From positions 1 to 55,463 of the forward strand of contig WRII01000010.1 in NCBI GenBank assembly GCA_009782825.1: 55,463 nucleotides of DNA, read 5' to 3'. Position numbers and translations under genes: made by a program. This document shows, in pieces, positions 25,345 through 34,458 of this stretch; position 1 is the first letter of the stretch, and every line of letters starts with the position of its first letter. The notes beneath the pieces were generated by a model that had not been told where the DNA came from, ran no database searches, and saw only the letters and a program-made list of their open reading frames with translations. Origin of the DNA: Peptococcaceae bacterium. Lineage in GTDB: Bacteria > Bacillota > Desulfitobacteriia > Desulfitobacteriales > Syntrophobotulaceae.

Positions 25345-27396
25345 TTAATTGATTTTTTTGAATTCCCTGAGTCCCCTATTCTCGTAATCGTTCAAAAATG
25401 TAAACGTGTTTCCCTCATCACTAATTTCAAAGGGAAGTTCATAGTCCGCATACTCAGGCCAATATTCCTTGATTTCCCCCCCTATATTTTGCCGGCTGTA
25501 CACTTTCATATCAGAAAATCTGATTGTATTCGTCTTGTTTACACTATAGCTTCCGTATATGATTGTCAAATATTTCTTTACAACACCGTCATCAGAAAGA
25601 ATCTCTCCGGATCTATACTCCAAGTATTGGTCGTTGTCTTTGAAGTAGAGCCCCCATCCCGCTTCACCGGTAGGATCCTTCAGAGTGACGGGCATTGCGT
25701 CACTGTCCCAGAAGTCAAATATGTAACTTCCCCTTGCCCATTTGCCCAGAATTGAGTTCTTGCTCTCTACCGTTGGAGTATTGCTCTCCGAAACCGTCTT
25801 CTTGTTCTTGTCTGACATCCTATAAAAAATCTTACTTGCCCGTTTCTCCTCGTCAAACTCAATAGTCATCGTTGCTTTTTCAAATTCATATGCCGCAAAC
25901 AAAAAACCCTGCAAACTCCATCCAGAATAGCTGGGTTCGCCAAACATAGCCCGGAATTTTATCATTGTGTCCACACCTATTTCGATCCCAAAGAAGTCCC
26001 CTTTTCCACAGCCCAGGGCATTGAACGTATTGCCTTCTCCCGAAAAGAACAGATGCAGATCATCATTGGCGCGATCTTTCAGGAGAAAAATTTCTTCCTT
26101 ATACAGATAGACCTCTCCCCCTTGGCCTTTTTTCCCAGTGTTTTCTACCTTGTCGTCCGCTTTATTGCCAAAATCATACCCCACCAAAGATTTCGTATTT
26201 CCCTCCTTGAGGTCTTTCGCATAGTCCTGTTCATTTTTAGGAGGTTCCACACTTTCGAGGTCTTGTGCCGGCCCCTGATCATTGAACAGGCCGCTCAGTA
26301 CAAAAATGAGTACAATCACTCCTACAATAGCCAATATCCCAGAACCCAGAACAGCAATACGCCACCCTTTGTTTTTTCTGCCTTTGCGGCTATCAGATAG
26401 CGAAGGCGGCATATTCCCCTGTTGACTCACAGGAATATGCTTGACATTAGCTGTTATGCGAACGGTTTCACTTGCTTTCTTGTTCGCTGCCACAGCTTCC
26501 AAGGCCTCACGCATTTCGGTTGGACTTTCAAACCGCTCATGACGGTTAAACGCACAGGCTTTGGCCACAATCGCGTTCAGTTCCTGGCTGGTACCTTTAA
26601 GGTCAGGCACACGCTCGCCCCTCATGCGTCTCTGCATCGCTTCATCCCGGTGACTGGGCATGATAGCTTGAGGATGATCCGGCAGGAACGGGGTTCGGTT
26701 CTGATTCAGAAACCGGTACAGAACAATCCCCAGAGAATAGGTATCCACACTGGCTCCATACTCTTCTCCCCGGAAAACCTCCGGCGCCATGTAGGTGTGC
26801 GTACCTTTTTTAGAAAGTCCGGACATGGTGCGTTCAAGCTGCCGGGCAATCCCGAAATCCCCCAGCTTGTATTCGTCATGAAGAGAGATAAAGATGTTGT
26901 CCGGCTTGATATCGCGATGGAGGGTGTTTTGCCGGGCACACAGCTCCAAAGCCCGGCACATATGGATCCCCATCTTGACAACATCATCCTCAGCAAGAGG
27001 TGTTTGCATAACATGGTCGGAAAGGCTGGTCAGCAGCTCCATGCGAATCAGAATGTCCCAACCTATATCATCCTCTTTTTCAATAATCTGGTGATCCTCC
27101 AGACTGACAATATGGCTGGCGCCGCGAAACCGCCTCATCAGATCAATTTCAGAAATGATGTCCGTGACAAAAGCATACCAAAATTGGTGCATGGAAGCAT
27201 CGTCAAATCCTTCGCTTTTCATCTGCCGTACTTCGCCCTCATCATGGGGGATGGAGATGATTTTCACTGCAGAATAATAGGTTCTGCCATACTCCTCCCG
27301 GCGAACTTTATAAACTTTTCCAAACCCTCCCTCTCCCAGTAAGGACTCAACATACCATGTGCCCCATAGCGGCTCATATGTCTTGATATCAGTCAT
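25345..27396 (-). CDS. Membrane Ser/Thr protein kinase (kinase 1)
   Basis: A 683-residue Hanks-type kinase. All catalytic elements are visible: glycine loop GEGGFG (21-26), Lys45, helix-C Glu83, HRDIKPDN (160-167), DFG (180-182) and MAPE. The kinase domain ends near 275. A single membrane helix (WRIAVLGSGILAIVGVIVLI) lies near 344-368, so residues beyond about 370 are outside. That part has no PASTA repeats and I do not recognise it. The ATG at 27396 follows GGGAGAG and matches the start of the paralogue at 47299. No PP2C phosphatase gene is adjacent. It is followed upstream by a glycosyltransferase, so a cell-envelope role is conceivable. Confidence 0.92.
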   Translation of the reverse strand: MTDIKTYEPLWGTWYVESLLGEGGFGKVYKVRREEYGRTYYSAVKIISIPHDEGEVRQMKSEGFDDASMHQFWYAFVTDIISEIDLMRRFRGASHIVSLEDHQIIEKEDDIGWDILIRMELLTSLSDHVMQTPLAEDDVVKMGIHMCRALELCARQNTLHRDIKPDNIFISLHDEYKLGDFGIARQLERTMSGLSKKGTHTYMAPEVFRGEEYGASVDTYSLGIVLYRFLNQNRTPFLPDHPQAIMPSHRDEAMQRRMRGERVPDLKGTSQELNAIVAKACAFNRHERFESPTEMREALEAVAANKKASETVRITANVKHIPVSQQGNMPPSLSDSRKGRKNKGWRIAVLGSGILAIVGVIVLIFVLSGLFNDQGPAQDLESVEPPKNEQDYAKDLKEGNTKSLVGYDFGNKADDKVENTGKKGQGGEVYLYKEEIFLLKDRANDDLHLFFSGEGNTFNALGCGKGDFFGIEIGVDTMIKFRAMFGEPSYSGWSLQGFLFAAYEFEKATMTIEFDEEKRASKIFYRMSDKNKKTVSESNTPTVESKNSILGKWARGSYIFDFWDSDAMPVTLKDPTGEAGWGLYFKDNDQYLEYRSGEILSDDGVVKKYLTIIYGSYSVNKTNTIRFSDMKVYSRQNIGGEIKEYWPEYADYELPFEISDEGNTFTFLNDYENRGLREFKKIN

Positions 27397-27437
27397 TTTT
27401 CTCTCCCATGAGAAAGCATTCACTCTATGTTGCTAAC

Positions 27438-28637
27438 TTAAGCCCTGCTCTGCTCTGCTGCTTCAGCTCCCACCTCATCGCCCTGTTCCATCGCATCCCT
27501 GTACACAGATTCCACCCGTTTAGCAAAGGTTCGAGCTGAAAAATCGCTTACCACAGCATCCGCCCCCTTGAGAATCCTTTCCCGCCAGGCATCATCATAC
27601 AGCATCTTCTCCAACTGCTCCGGCAGCTCACTCATGTCCTCGAAAGTCACACCACTTGCGCCGTTCACAATAACATTATCCAGACACCTATCCGCCCGGG
27701 CTAATACAGGAATCCCCGCCGCCATAGCCTCCAGGTAGGTCAGACCTTGAGTTTCCGTCCTGGACGCGTTGATAAACACATCCCCCAAATGATAATATGT
27801 TCCTATGGTGCGGTACGGCTGTTCCCCCGCAAAAGTGACCCATTGCGCAATCCCTTTGGCGTTCACCAGCTCCTCAATAATCCCCCGCCAAGGTCCATCC
27901 CCCACCAGCAAAAACCTGACATGAGCATGATCCCTCATAAACTCCGGCATCACCTCGACAATATCCTCCAGCTGCTTTTCCTTGGCAATGCGGCCCACAA
28001 AAAGAATCACCTTATCCTCAGGCCCAATACCGTAGTGCTGCCTCAGGCGCGCCAGCTCATCCTGATCACAGTTCTCCATCCGGAACCGTTCCAGAGGCAA
28101 ACCTGTTGGAATTGTCACAATAGGTGTATGGACATTATAGCTCGTTAACAGATCCCGTGTTTTCTCTGTGGGAACAATAAGCTTATCGCAGCCATTACAG
28201 AATATGCGGCTCAAGACACGCGCCGCCTTCTTTGATGTTTTGTCAAATTTCCCTCGGGTTATATAGTGCATATAATCTTCATAAATCGTATGATACGTAT
28301 GCACCAAAGGTTTTTTCGCCAAGCGGGCCATGGCCTTGCCAAAAGTTCCCATAGAAAATTCCGTATGAGTATGAAAAATATCCAGCTTCAAACTGCGCAC
28401 CTTATTAATCGCCATAGGATGGTAAGGCATCCCCATACGTTTGCTGGGCAGCCCAAAGAACGGCATACTCATCGATCTATGAACATTCACTTCCTGCCGG
28501 TCTATATGGGGGTTCGTCGTCGTAAACACATGAACCCCATGGCCCAATGCCTCCAACTCATCCCTAAGCATTTCAACAGAATTAGACACCCCATCAACCA
28601 TGGGATAATAAGGATCTGTAAAAAGCCCAATGTTCAT
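27438..28637 (-). CDS. GT4-family glycosyltransferase
   Basis: A 399-residue GT-B glycosyltransferase related to 1,2-diacylglycerol 3-glucosyltransferases and PimB-like enzymes. The N-terminus MNIGLFTDPYYPMVDGVSNS is typical. The C-terminal nucleotide-sugar site has the EX7E motif in RTETQGLTYLEAMAAG. It probably makes membrane glycolipid. The ATG at 28637 follows AGGAGG and overlaps the stop of the preceding gene by four bases, so the pair is coupled. The longer frame from 28709 codes over that gene and is rejected. Confidence 0.88.
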   Translation of the reverse strand: MNIGLFTDPYYPMVDGVSNSVEMLRDELEALGHGVHVFTTTNPHIDRQEVNVHRSMSMPFFGLPSKRMGMPYHPMAINKVRSLKLDIFHTHTEFSMGTFGKAMARLAKKPLVHTYHTIYEDYMHYITRGKFDKTSKKAARVLSRIFCNGCDKLIVPTEKTRDLLTSYNVHTPIVTIPTGLPLERFRMENCDQDELARLRQHYGIGPEDKVILFVGRIAKEKQLEDIVEVMPEFMRDHAHVRFLLVGDGPWRGIIEELVNAKGIAQWVTFAGEQPYRTIGTYYHLGDVFINASRTETQGLTYLEAMAAGIPVLARADRCLDNVIVNGASGVTFEDMSELPEQLEKMLYDDAWRERILKGADAVVSDFSARTFAKRVESVYRDAMEQGDEVGAEAAEQSRA

Positions 28638-29569
28638 GACCGCCTCCTTCTTGCCGCATCCCGCGCATGAGCGCGGCCACGCAGAAGCGCATGCGTAAAG
28701 ATACCGCAACTCAGACCTAACGAGATACCTACCACGCAGCCAAGAACAGTCTCCCCTATACCATGGCCCAAAAGATACCCTAAAAAAGACCCTACTGTAA
28801 TGCCCAAAAGCAGAAACCCACTATAAAACAACCCTATCAGTTCACCATGATGAACCCGCATGTTATCCCACATCAAATATTCCTGGGCCCAGAACCCATC
28901 AAACACCAGTACAAAACTGTCAAAATCCGGCTCCTTCACTGCCGCCCTCTCCACCCTGCTCCAGACAACCCGGAAAGCCTCATCTTCCGACTTCCCCTCA
29001 TTCATCAGCGTCTGCACAGTGTAACGGAAATACGCCTTTATATCCTCAACAAAAGGCGTTTCACGCGGTCTCAAGCTCACTTTATGATCCATCTTCCCGA
29101 TCTTTTTCCTCAGCCGCTCCCTTTGCAGAAGAAGCGTGTTCTCCAGATATTCCTTATGTCCCCCTGCCATATTATCCAAATACCCTGCTTTGCGCGCCAC
29201 TTTCTCCACCAAAGCCTCCAGAGAGTCTTCCCACCCCTTCTGGAAAAATTCCAACATCTCCTCAGAACTCGCCAACACCTCCCCAGTAATTTCCGCAATC
29301 TCCTCGGGACTTGCCAACACTTCCTGAGCCTCTTTCATAATCTCCTCAGACCCCTCTTCACTCTCCTCAGACCCTTCCATAATCTCCCCGAAATCTTGCT
29401 CACCATCCTCCGTCTCCTGCCAAACAACCTCGCTAAGGTCTTTGGGGATCTCCTGGAATCCCTTCACAGTCTCCTTAATGCTGTCCCCTTCCCCGGCGCC
29501 AGCCAAAACCTCCCCGGCATCTTGATTTTCCTGAAAGACCGCTTCCTTGTTTAGATTCTTTTCTGCCAT
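28634..29569 (-). CDS. Acidic membrane protein of unknown function
   Basis: A 311-residue protein I do not recognise. Residues 1-115 are strongly acidic and low in complexity, with loose repeats built from EVLAS-EE, EGSEES and EIME. A basic middle part follows (LLQRERLRKKIGKM). Near the C-terminus are two hydrophobic segments (LIGLFYSGFLLLGITVGSFLGYLL and TVLGCVVGISLGLSCGIF), then an Arg-rich tail. The N-terminus is probably cytoplasmic. Start at 29569 is chosen over 29617 by the AAAGGTG upstream. It overlaps the glycosyltransferase gene by four bases, so it may help position or regulate that enzyme (inference). Confidence 0.75.
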   Translation of the reverse strand: MAEKNLNKEAVFQENQDAGEVLAGAGEGDSIKETVKGFQEIPKDLSEVVWQETEDGEQDFGEIMEGSEESEEGSEEIMKEAQEVLASPEEIAEITGEVLASSEEMLEFFQKGWEDSLEALVEKVARKAGYLDNMAGGHKEYLENTLLLQRERLRKKIGKMDHKVSLRPRETPFVEDIKAYFRYTVQTLMNEGKSEDEAFRVVWSRVERAAVKEPDFDSFVLVFDGFWAQEYLMWDNMRVHHGELIGLFYSGFLLLGITVGSFLGYLLGHGIGETVLGCVVGISLGLSCGIFTHALLRGRAHARDAARRRRS

Positions 29570-29600
29570 GACATCAGCACCTTTCTTTAGGGACTGCCCC

Positions 29601-31097
29601 TTAATATAATCGCGCACACGCTACCGCCCTCTGCCACCCCTCCAGCAGACTCTTCCTCTTATCTTCATTGATACCGGCCACAAAAGCCTGAGTCCCTTGG
29701 CGCGCCACGACATCACTCATATTTTCCCATATTCCCGACCCCAGAGCGGCGGCGCATGCCGCCCCCCAAGCCGTCACCTCCGCAGAAGCCGGCCGCTCAA
29801 TACGTATATCCATAATATCAGCTTGAAATTGCATCAGAAAGTCATTCTGCGCCACCCCGCCATCCACACTCATAACCCGGGCCGAGAAACCCCCATCCTG
29901 ACACACAGCCTCCAGCAAGGCCGCATTTTGGAACGCCACAGCTTCCAAGGCAGCCCGCACAATATGGGCCTTCCGCGTCCCCTGCGTCACCCCCAGAAGC
30001 GTTCCCCTCACCTGAGCATCCCAGTAAGGAGATCCTAAGCCCGTAAACGCAGGCACGAACATCACCCCATCTGTATCCGGAACTGATAAAGCCATGCTCT
30101 GAGTCTCTCCCGCCGTCGCAACAAATCCCATCTGTTTCAACCATTGTATCACAGATCCCGCCGCAAAAACGCTGCCTTCCAAAGCATAACACGTCTGATC
30201 CGCCCCACTCCAGGCCACCGTTGTCAGAAGACCATGCTCAGAGAGACACGCCTCCGCTCCCATATTCGCCAGCAAAAAACAGCCCGTTCCATAAGTATTC
30301 TTAATCATGCCCGGTCCTATGCACCCATGCCCCAACAACGCCGCCTGTTGATCGCCCATCACCCCTGTGATCGGAACAGGATGCCCCAAAAAATCAGCAC
30401 AGGTCTCCCCAAAAGAATCTGTCGAATGCCGGATTTGAGGCAGCGCTCCCTGGGGAACCCCCAGCTTCTCCAACAGGAAATCATCCCATGCCAAGTCATG
30501 GATATTGAAAAGCAGTGTTCTCGAGGCGTTCGTGGTATCTGTGTCATGCCCCCCCCGGGTCATATTCCACAGAAGCCACGTATCAATCGTCCCCACCAGG
30601 ATGTCACCTTTTTCCATTCGAGCCCGCCACCCGGACATCTCCGGCCGGCGCAAAAGCCAGGAGATTTTCGTTCCCGAAAAATAGGGGTCCGCCACGAGAC
30701 CCGTCCTTCTCCGCATTTCCTCAGTCCATGCCACATCCTCACGCAGCTCCTCACAGAGCTCGGCACTGCGCCGGCATTGCCAGACAATAGCCGGATAGAG
30801 AGGACGGCCCGTACAGGCATCCCACAGCACAATCGTTTCCCTCTGATTCGCAATCCCCAGGCCCCTGAGATCCAACCCGCTGAGACGGGACTCCCGCAAA
30901 GCCTCCCGGGCCACATGGCGCTGAGTCTCCCAAATCTCCGCCGCATCCTGCTCCACCCAGCCCGGCCGGGGATAAGACTGAGAAATCTCCTGCTGTGCCG
31001 TGCCCAAAACCGCTCCGTTTTCCATATTGAAAACCAAAGCGCGAGATGATGTGGTTCCCTGATCCAAAACCAGAATATAGGGCGAAGAGTGGGACAT
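29601..31097 (-). CDS. glpK: Glycerol kinase
   Basis: A 498-residue FGGY-family kinase that converts glycerol to sn-glycerol 3-phosphate. The N-terminus has the phosphate-binding loop LVLDQGTTSSRA. TIDTWLLWN, GVMGDQQAALLGHGC and the C-terminal MSVDGGVAQNDFLMQFQADI motif are family hallmarks. No glpF, glpD or regulator is adjacent. Product could feed PlsY alongside the GpsA route. It lies 31 bases upstream of the acidic membrane protein gene and may be co-transcribed with the SGNH-like gene before it. Confidence 0.96.
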   Translation of the reverse strand: MSHSSPYILVLDQGTTSSRALVFNMENGAVLGTAQQEISQSYPRPGWVEQDAAEIWETQRHVAREALRESRLSGLDLRGLGIANQRETIVLWDACTGRPLYPAIVWQCRRSAELCEELREDVAWTEEMRRRTGLVADPYFSGTKISWLLRRPEMSGWRARMEKGDILVGTIDTWLLWNMTRGGHDTDTTNASRTLLFNIHDLAWDDFLLEKLGVPQGALPQIRHSTDSFGETCADFLGHPVPITGVMGDQQAALLGHGCIGPGMIKNTYGTGCFLLANMGAEACLSEHGLLTTVAWSGADQTCYALEGSVFAAGSVIQWLKQMGFVATAGETQSMALSVPDTDGVMFVPAFTGLGSPYWDAQVRGTLLGVTQGTRKAHIVRAALEAVAFQNAALLEAVCQDGGFSARVMSVDGGVAQNDFLMQFQADIMDIRIERPASAEVTAWGAACAAALGSGIWENMSDVVARQGTQAFVAGINEDKRKSLLEGWQRAVACARLY

Positions 31098-31129
31098 CTT
31101 GAACTCAGCTCCAATCGTTTACAGCACCT

Positions 31130-32644
31130 TTACATCTTATCCTTAATCTGTTCTGCCATATATTTTCCTATCTCCTTGTATCCTTCAACATTAGGATACT
31201 TTCCATTATCCGTATACTCCTTTTTAATCCCTTGCTGCTCACAGAGCAAATCTTGAAAATCAATCAGCTGCACAGAACTGGATTGCGCATAAGTCTTAAG
31301 CCATTCCCGATACTGATCAATCAAGGTTTGCTTATCTTTCTCCGGATACGAAAAAGGCATCACCAAAACAGGCGTAATACCCTTGTCTTCCGCTTTCTGG
31401 ATCATCTTCGGAATGTTTTCCTTAAACATGTCTAACGAAACATCATGCACCGCGTCTCCCATCCCCGCAAAAATGATAACCATGGTAGGCTTCTGCCCTG
31501 AACGACCTGCCACAGCCTCATCAAACCTCTCCAGTAAATCCCCCGACCTCTGCACCATTCTGCCTTCGTTGATAACATCAACCTCATCCCCAAGATCTTT
31601 TTTAAGATCTTCTTCCATATATTTGGGCCATGACGCATCCTCTGTCTCCCTGACAGGATATCCATATGTATAGGAATCCCCCAGGCAAACAATAACAGGA
31701 ATAGGCGACTCAAGGGGCACAGACTCATCAGCCGTTTCCTGCGTTGTATCAGGTGTATCAGGGGTGTCCTGAGAGTTACCTGAAAAGAAATTCAAATTGC
31801 CCCCAAACACAAAAATGTACACAGCAGCAGCCCCTGCCAAAACAGTTGCAACTATTGAAATCACACCAAGAACAACCCCTACTCTAGCCTTACCACCAGG
31901 ATACCCTTCTTTTTGCGCCTTTTTTCCCAATATTATGGCCGTAATAGAAAGAGGCAAGTTGAGAATGAAACCAAGAATACCGCAAACAAGAGCTCCTGTG
32001 GCAGCGCCATTCCCAGGGTAATCCCCAAGATGATTCTCAGAGTACTCCTCAGAGCCATTCTCAGGATACCTGTCAGAATATTGGTCAGAGTATTGGTCAG
32101 AGTACTTGTTGGAGTATTGGTCAGAGTACTTGTCAGAGTGTTGGTCGGAGTATGGGTCAGAGTACTTGTCAGAGTGTTGGTCAGAGTACTTGTCAGAGTG
32201 TTTGCCGGAGTATTGGTCAGAGTACTTGTCAGAGTGTTTGCCGGAGTATTGGTCAGAGTACTTGTCAGAGTGCTGGTCAGGGTACTTGTCAGGGTACTTG
32301 TCAGAGTGTTGGTCAGGATAATCCTGAGAATTGTCATTAGGGGACGGATAATGTGACCGCGAGCTCGTCTCTGGCTGGTTGTGCGGATATTGCGACCATG
32401 GGCTTGCTTCTGGCTGGTTGTGCGGATATTGCGACCACGGGCTTGCTTCTGGCTGGCTGCGCGGATATTGCGGCCGAGGGGCCGTCTCCGGCTGGTTGTG
32501 CAACGAATATTGCGACTGCGGATCTGTTTCTGCCTGGTTGTGCGGCGGATATTGCGGCCATGGACTTCTTTCCAAATCCTCCCCACAATTTAAGCAGTAT
32601 GGTGATGGGCCATCATTTGGGGTGCGACAGTTTGGACAAATCAT
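31130..32644 (-). CDS. Zinc-ribbon, repeat, DUF4190 and SGNH-like protein
   Basis: A 504-residue mosaic. A four-Cys zinc ribbon (Cys3, Cys6, Cys17, Cys20) starts it. A Pro/Gln-rich stretch of PEASPWSQYPHNQ-type repeats follows, then about 100 residues of Ser-Asp-Lys/Gln-Tyr repeats. Two membrane helices of DUF4190 type come next, then a C-terminal SGNH-hydrolase-like domain from about 318. Its block I is intact (GDSYTYG, Ser near 325). Block III reads GMGD instead of GxND, and the last block reads NGKYPNVEGY, with Tyr where the catalytic His is expected. It may be a degenerate or altered hydrolase. Repeats make the exact length liable to change between strains. Confidence 0.82.
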   Translation of the reverse strand: MICPNCRTPNDGPSPYCLNCGEDLERSPWPQYPPHNQAETDPQSQYSLHNQPETAPRPQYPRSQPEASPWSQYPHNQPEASPWSQYPHNQPETSSRSHYPSPNDNSQDYPDQHSDKYPDKYPDQHSDKYSDQYSGKHSDKYSDQYSGKHSDKYSDQHSDKYSDPYSDQHSDKYSDQYSNKYSDQYSDQYSDRYPENGSEEYSENHLGDYPGNGAATGALVCGILGFILNLPLSITAIILGKKAQKEGYPGGKARVGVVLGVISIVATVLAGAAAVYIFVFGGNLNFFSGNSQDTPDTPDTTQETADESVPLESPIPVIVCLGDSYTYGYPVRETEDASWPKYMEEDLKKDLGDEVDVINEGRMVQRSGDLLERFDEAVAGRSGQKPTMVIIFAGMGDAVHDVSLDMFKENIPKMIQKAEDKGITPVLVMPFSYPEKDKQTLIDQYREWLKTYAQSSSVQLIDFQDLLCEQQGIKKEYTDNGKYPNVEGYKEIGKYMAEQIKDKM

Positions 32645-32820
32645 AACAAAATCCTTCCTTTCTGTAATCTTTCCCGGATAATTACCCTTCGGTGATCGCC
32701 TCTTCCATCCCTTTATATAAATAATACCATAAATACTTTAAAATAGCTCAGAAACAACAGGAAACCAAAATATTCTCAATCCAAATAAGACATTACTTCA
32801 TGCGTTATGTATATAGCCGC

Positions 32821-33045
32821 TTATTCAGATCTTTCTTCATAAGACTGCATTTCCTCCATGGCTGTTATCGTTTCCGTATTAGGGATATCCCTTGCAATTT
32901 CAAAAGGTATTCTTTGTCGCCTGACAACAGTTCTTGCAAAAACAGTAAACGCTGTAGTCATTGTCAACCCTAAATCTTGGCAAATACTATCAAACTCTCG
33001 TTTCAGATTCTCGTCTATACGAATATTTACATTGGTTTGCGCCAT
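32821..33045 (-). CDS. RelB/DinJ-family antitoxin without adjacent toxin
   Basis: A 74-residue ribbon-helix-helix protein. AQTNVNIRIDENLKREFD is the N-terminal DNA-binding strand and helix, and GLTMTTAFTVFARTVVRRQRIPFEI is typical of DinJ. Such proteins neutralise YafQ/RelE RNases and repress their own operon. Only 176 bases separate its stop from the next gene, too short for a RelE-type toxin. Start at 33045 follows AAAGGAAG by eight bases. A strong promoter with a palindromic operator lies upstream. Confidence 0.88.
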   Translation of the reverse strand: MAQTNVNIRIDENLKREFDSICQDLGLTMTTAFTVFARTVVRRQRIPFEIARDIPNTETITAMEEMQSYEERSE

Positions 33046-33078
33046 GACAAACACTTCCTTTCATGTTCCAGCACAATT

Positions 33079-33108
33079 ATTATACTGTAAATTTATTTAC
33101 AATGTCAA
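33079..33108 (-). promoter_or_regulatory. Consensus promoter and operator of the relB-type gene
   Basis: On the minus strand a perfect TTGACA (33103-33108) and a perfect TATAAT (33079-33084) are 18 bases apart. The spacer contains a perfect inverted repeat TGTAAAT-N2-ATTTACA (33086-33101). This is the position expected of an autoregulatory antitoxin operator. Confidence 0.8.
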
Positions 33109-33164
33109 TAAATTTATAAGCTATCCGAGTCTTTACTCTTTATTTCGATTGTATAGCGTCCGTG

Positions 33165-34454
33165 TTAAAGAAGCAGTTCTACAGAAAAAACAGTATCCGT
33201 GTGGGTGATATCTACACAACCCTTATATTTTTCTACAGATTTCCTAATGTTTTTCAGCCCGCAGCCGTGCCGGTCACCGTCTTTACGTGTCGCTATGCAT
33301 TTTCCCTCTCCAGATTTATGATCATCCGTGTACTTAACCTCACCGTCAAAGGTGTTTTCCATCTTAATGAAAAGCTTCCCTTCGTTGAAGTTAATATTCA
33401 GCTTTATTACCTTTTCCTCCACCTTTGCTACCGCGTCCAGCGCATTGTCTAAGAGGCTGCCGATTATGGTTACAATATCGGCGACTTCGATATTCAGTTC
33501 CGAAGGGACACATATGGCTATCTCCGGTTTGATATTATCCGCTTTAGCATTTTTTAGCTTGAAATTGATGATGCTGTCAAAGGCTATGTTCCCGGTGTCG
33601 CTGTAGACCTCGCTTTCCTCTATATTCCCAAGTAAGCTGTCCAGATACTCTGCAGCTCTTTTGTTGCCTTCAGCATAGTTCTTGATCGTAGTCAAATATG
33701 TCTTCATATCATGCCTGGAAGATTTCATCTTCTCCAGGGATTCCTGCATGAGTTGGCATTGGGATAAATAATACTCTTTCTCTTGGGAGTGCAGTACGGA
33801 TTTTAGTTTGTTTTCGTATGTTGCCGAAAGGATATTATACAGGAAAAATACTAGGAAATTTGCTCCAATTATAAAAAAGCAGAAGGAAATCATGGCCATA
33901 ACTTGGAAATCTAGTACGGAAAAAATGAATATGGATACTGTTAAGCACGGCACAGCAAGAGCAAAAACCCAGAACCACGGCATTGGGAGATCTCTTTTTC
34001 TAATATTCTTGAAGCGCCTCAATAAATGCGCCACTAAATAGAATACCAGACTTGCGGCCATATCTATGAGATTATCTTTCGCATAAACAGGAAGAGAAGC
34101 AAAAAGCGAATCATTAAAAGAAAACGTAAAGCCAACTATCAGCATAAACAAAACAAAATAATATACTGTTGCAACAAGCCTCTTTCGTACAGAGGACTCG
34201 TAATTTAATGAAACTATATAGAACATCAGAGGAATAAGCAAAATCAATTCACCTGGTATGGTCATATGATCTGGCAAGATATCAGGCAGTGAATTCAAGA
34301 AACTAAACAAAACGAAATAGAGCAAATACGAAAACGCCATGACCAGGAATGAGGTTCTTCTTTTCTCAAAAAAAACGCTCATAAATCTTTCTGTGGCAAG
34401 CATAATGATAAAACTGGATACAAAGTACAATATCACAACAATAGAGGGACTCAT
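33165..34454 (-). CDS. AgrC-like sensor histidine kinase (copy 2)
   Basis: A 429-residue membrane histidine kinase of the HPK10/AgrC class. About six or seven membrane segments fill residues 1-200. The H-box SRHDMKTYL, the N-box SLLDNALDAV and the G-box GCGLKNIRKSV belong to a GHKL ATPase. The start is ATG 34454 with GTGAGG upstream; it matches the start MSPLIVI of the neighbouring copy. It is highly similar to the kinase directly upstream, so the two are a tandem duplication. AgrC relatives usually sense peptides, but no agrB or agrD-like gene is visible. It lies third in the operon after the LytTR regulator. Confidence 0.9.
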   Translation of the reverse strand: MSPSIVVILYFVSSFIIMLATERFMSVFFEKRRTSFLVMAFSYLLYFVLFSFLNSLPDILPDHMTIPGELILLIPLMFYIVSLNYESSVRKRLVATVYYFVLFMLIVGFTFSFNDSLFASLPVYAKDNLIDMAASLVFYLVAHLLRRFKNIRKRDLPMPWFWVFALAVPCLTVSIFIFSVLDFQVMAMISFCFFIIGANFLVFFLYNILSATYENKLKSVLHSQEKEYYLSQCQLMQESLEKMKSSRHDMKTYLTTIKNYAEGNKRAAEYLDSLLGNIEESEVYSDTGNIAFDSIINFKLKNAKADNIKPEIAICVPSELNIEVADIVTIIGSLLDNALDAVAKVEEKVIKLNINFNEGKLFIKMENTFDGEVKYTDDHKSGEGKCIATRKDGDRHGCGLKNIRKSVEKYKGCVDITHTDTVFSVELLL

Positions 34455-34458
34455 AACC

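Noticed and set aside
32041..32330. CRISPR array
   Set aside because: The repeats are contiguous 12/36-bp coding repeats without unique spacers, in frame with a larger protein.
31913..32681. Several open frames opposite the SGNH-like repeat region
   Set aside because: They are products of 12- and 36-bp repeats in the real minus-strand gene; all consist of mirrored repeats.
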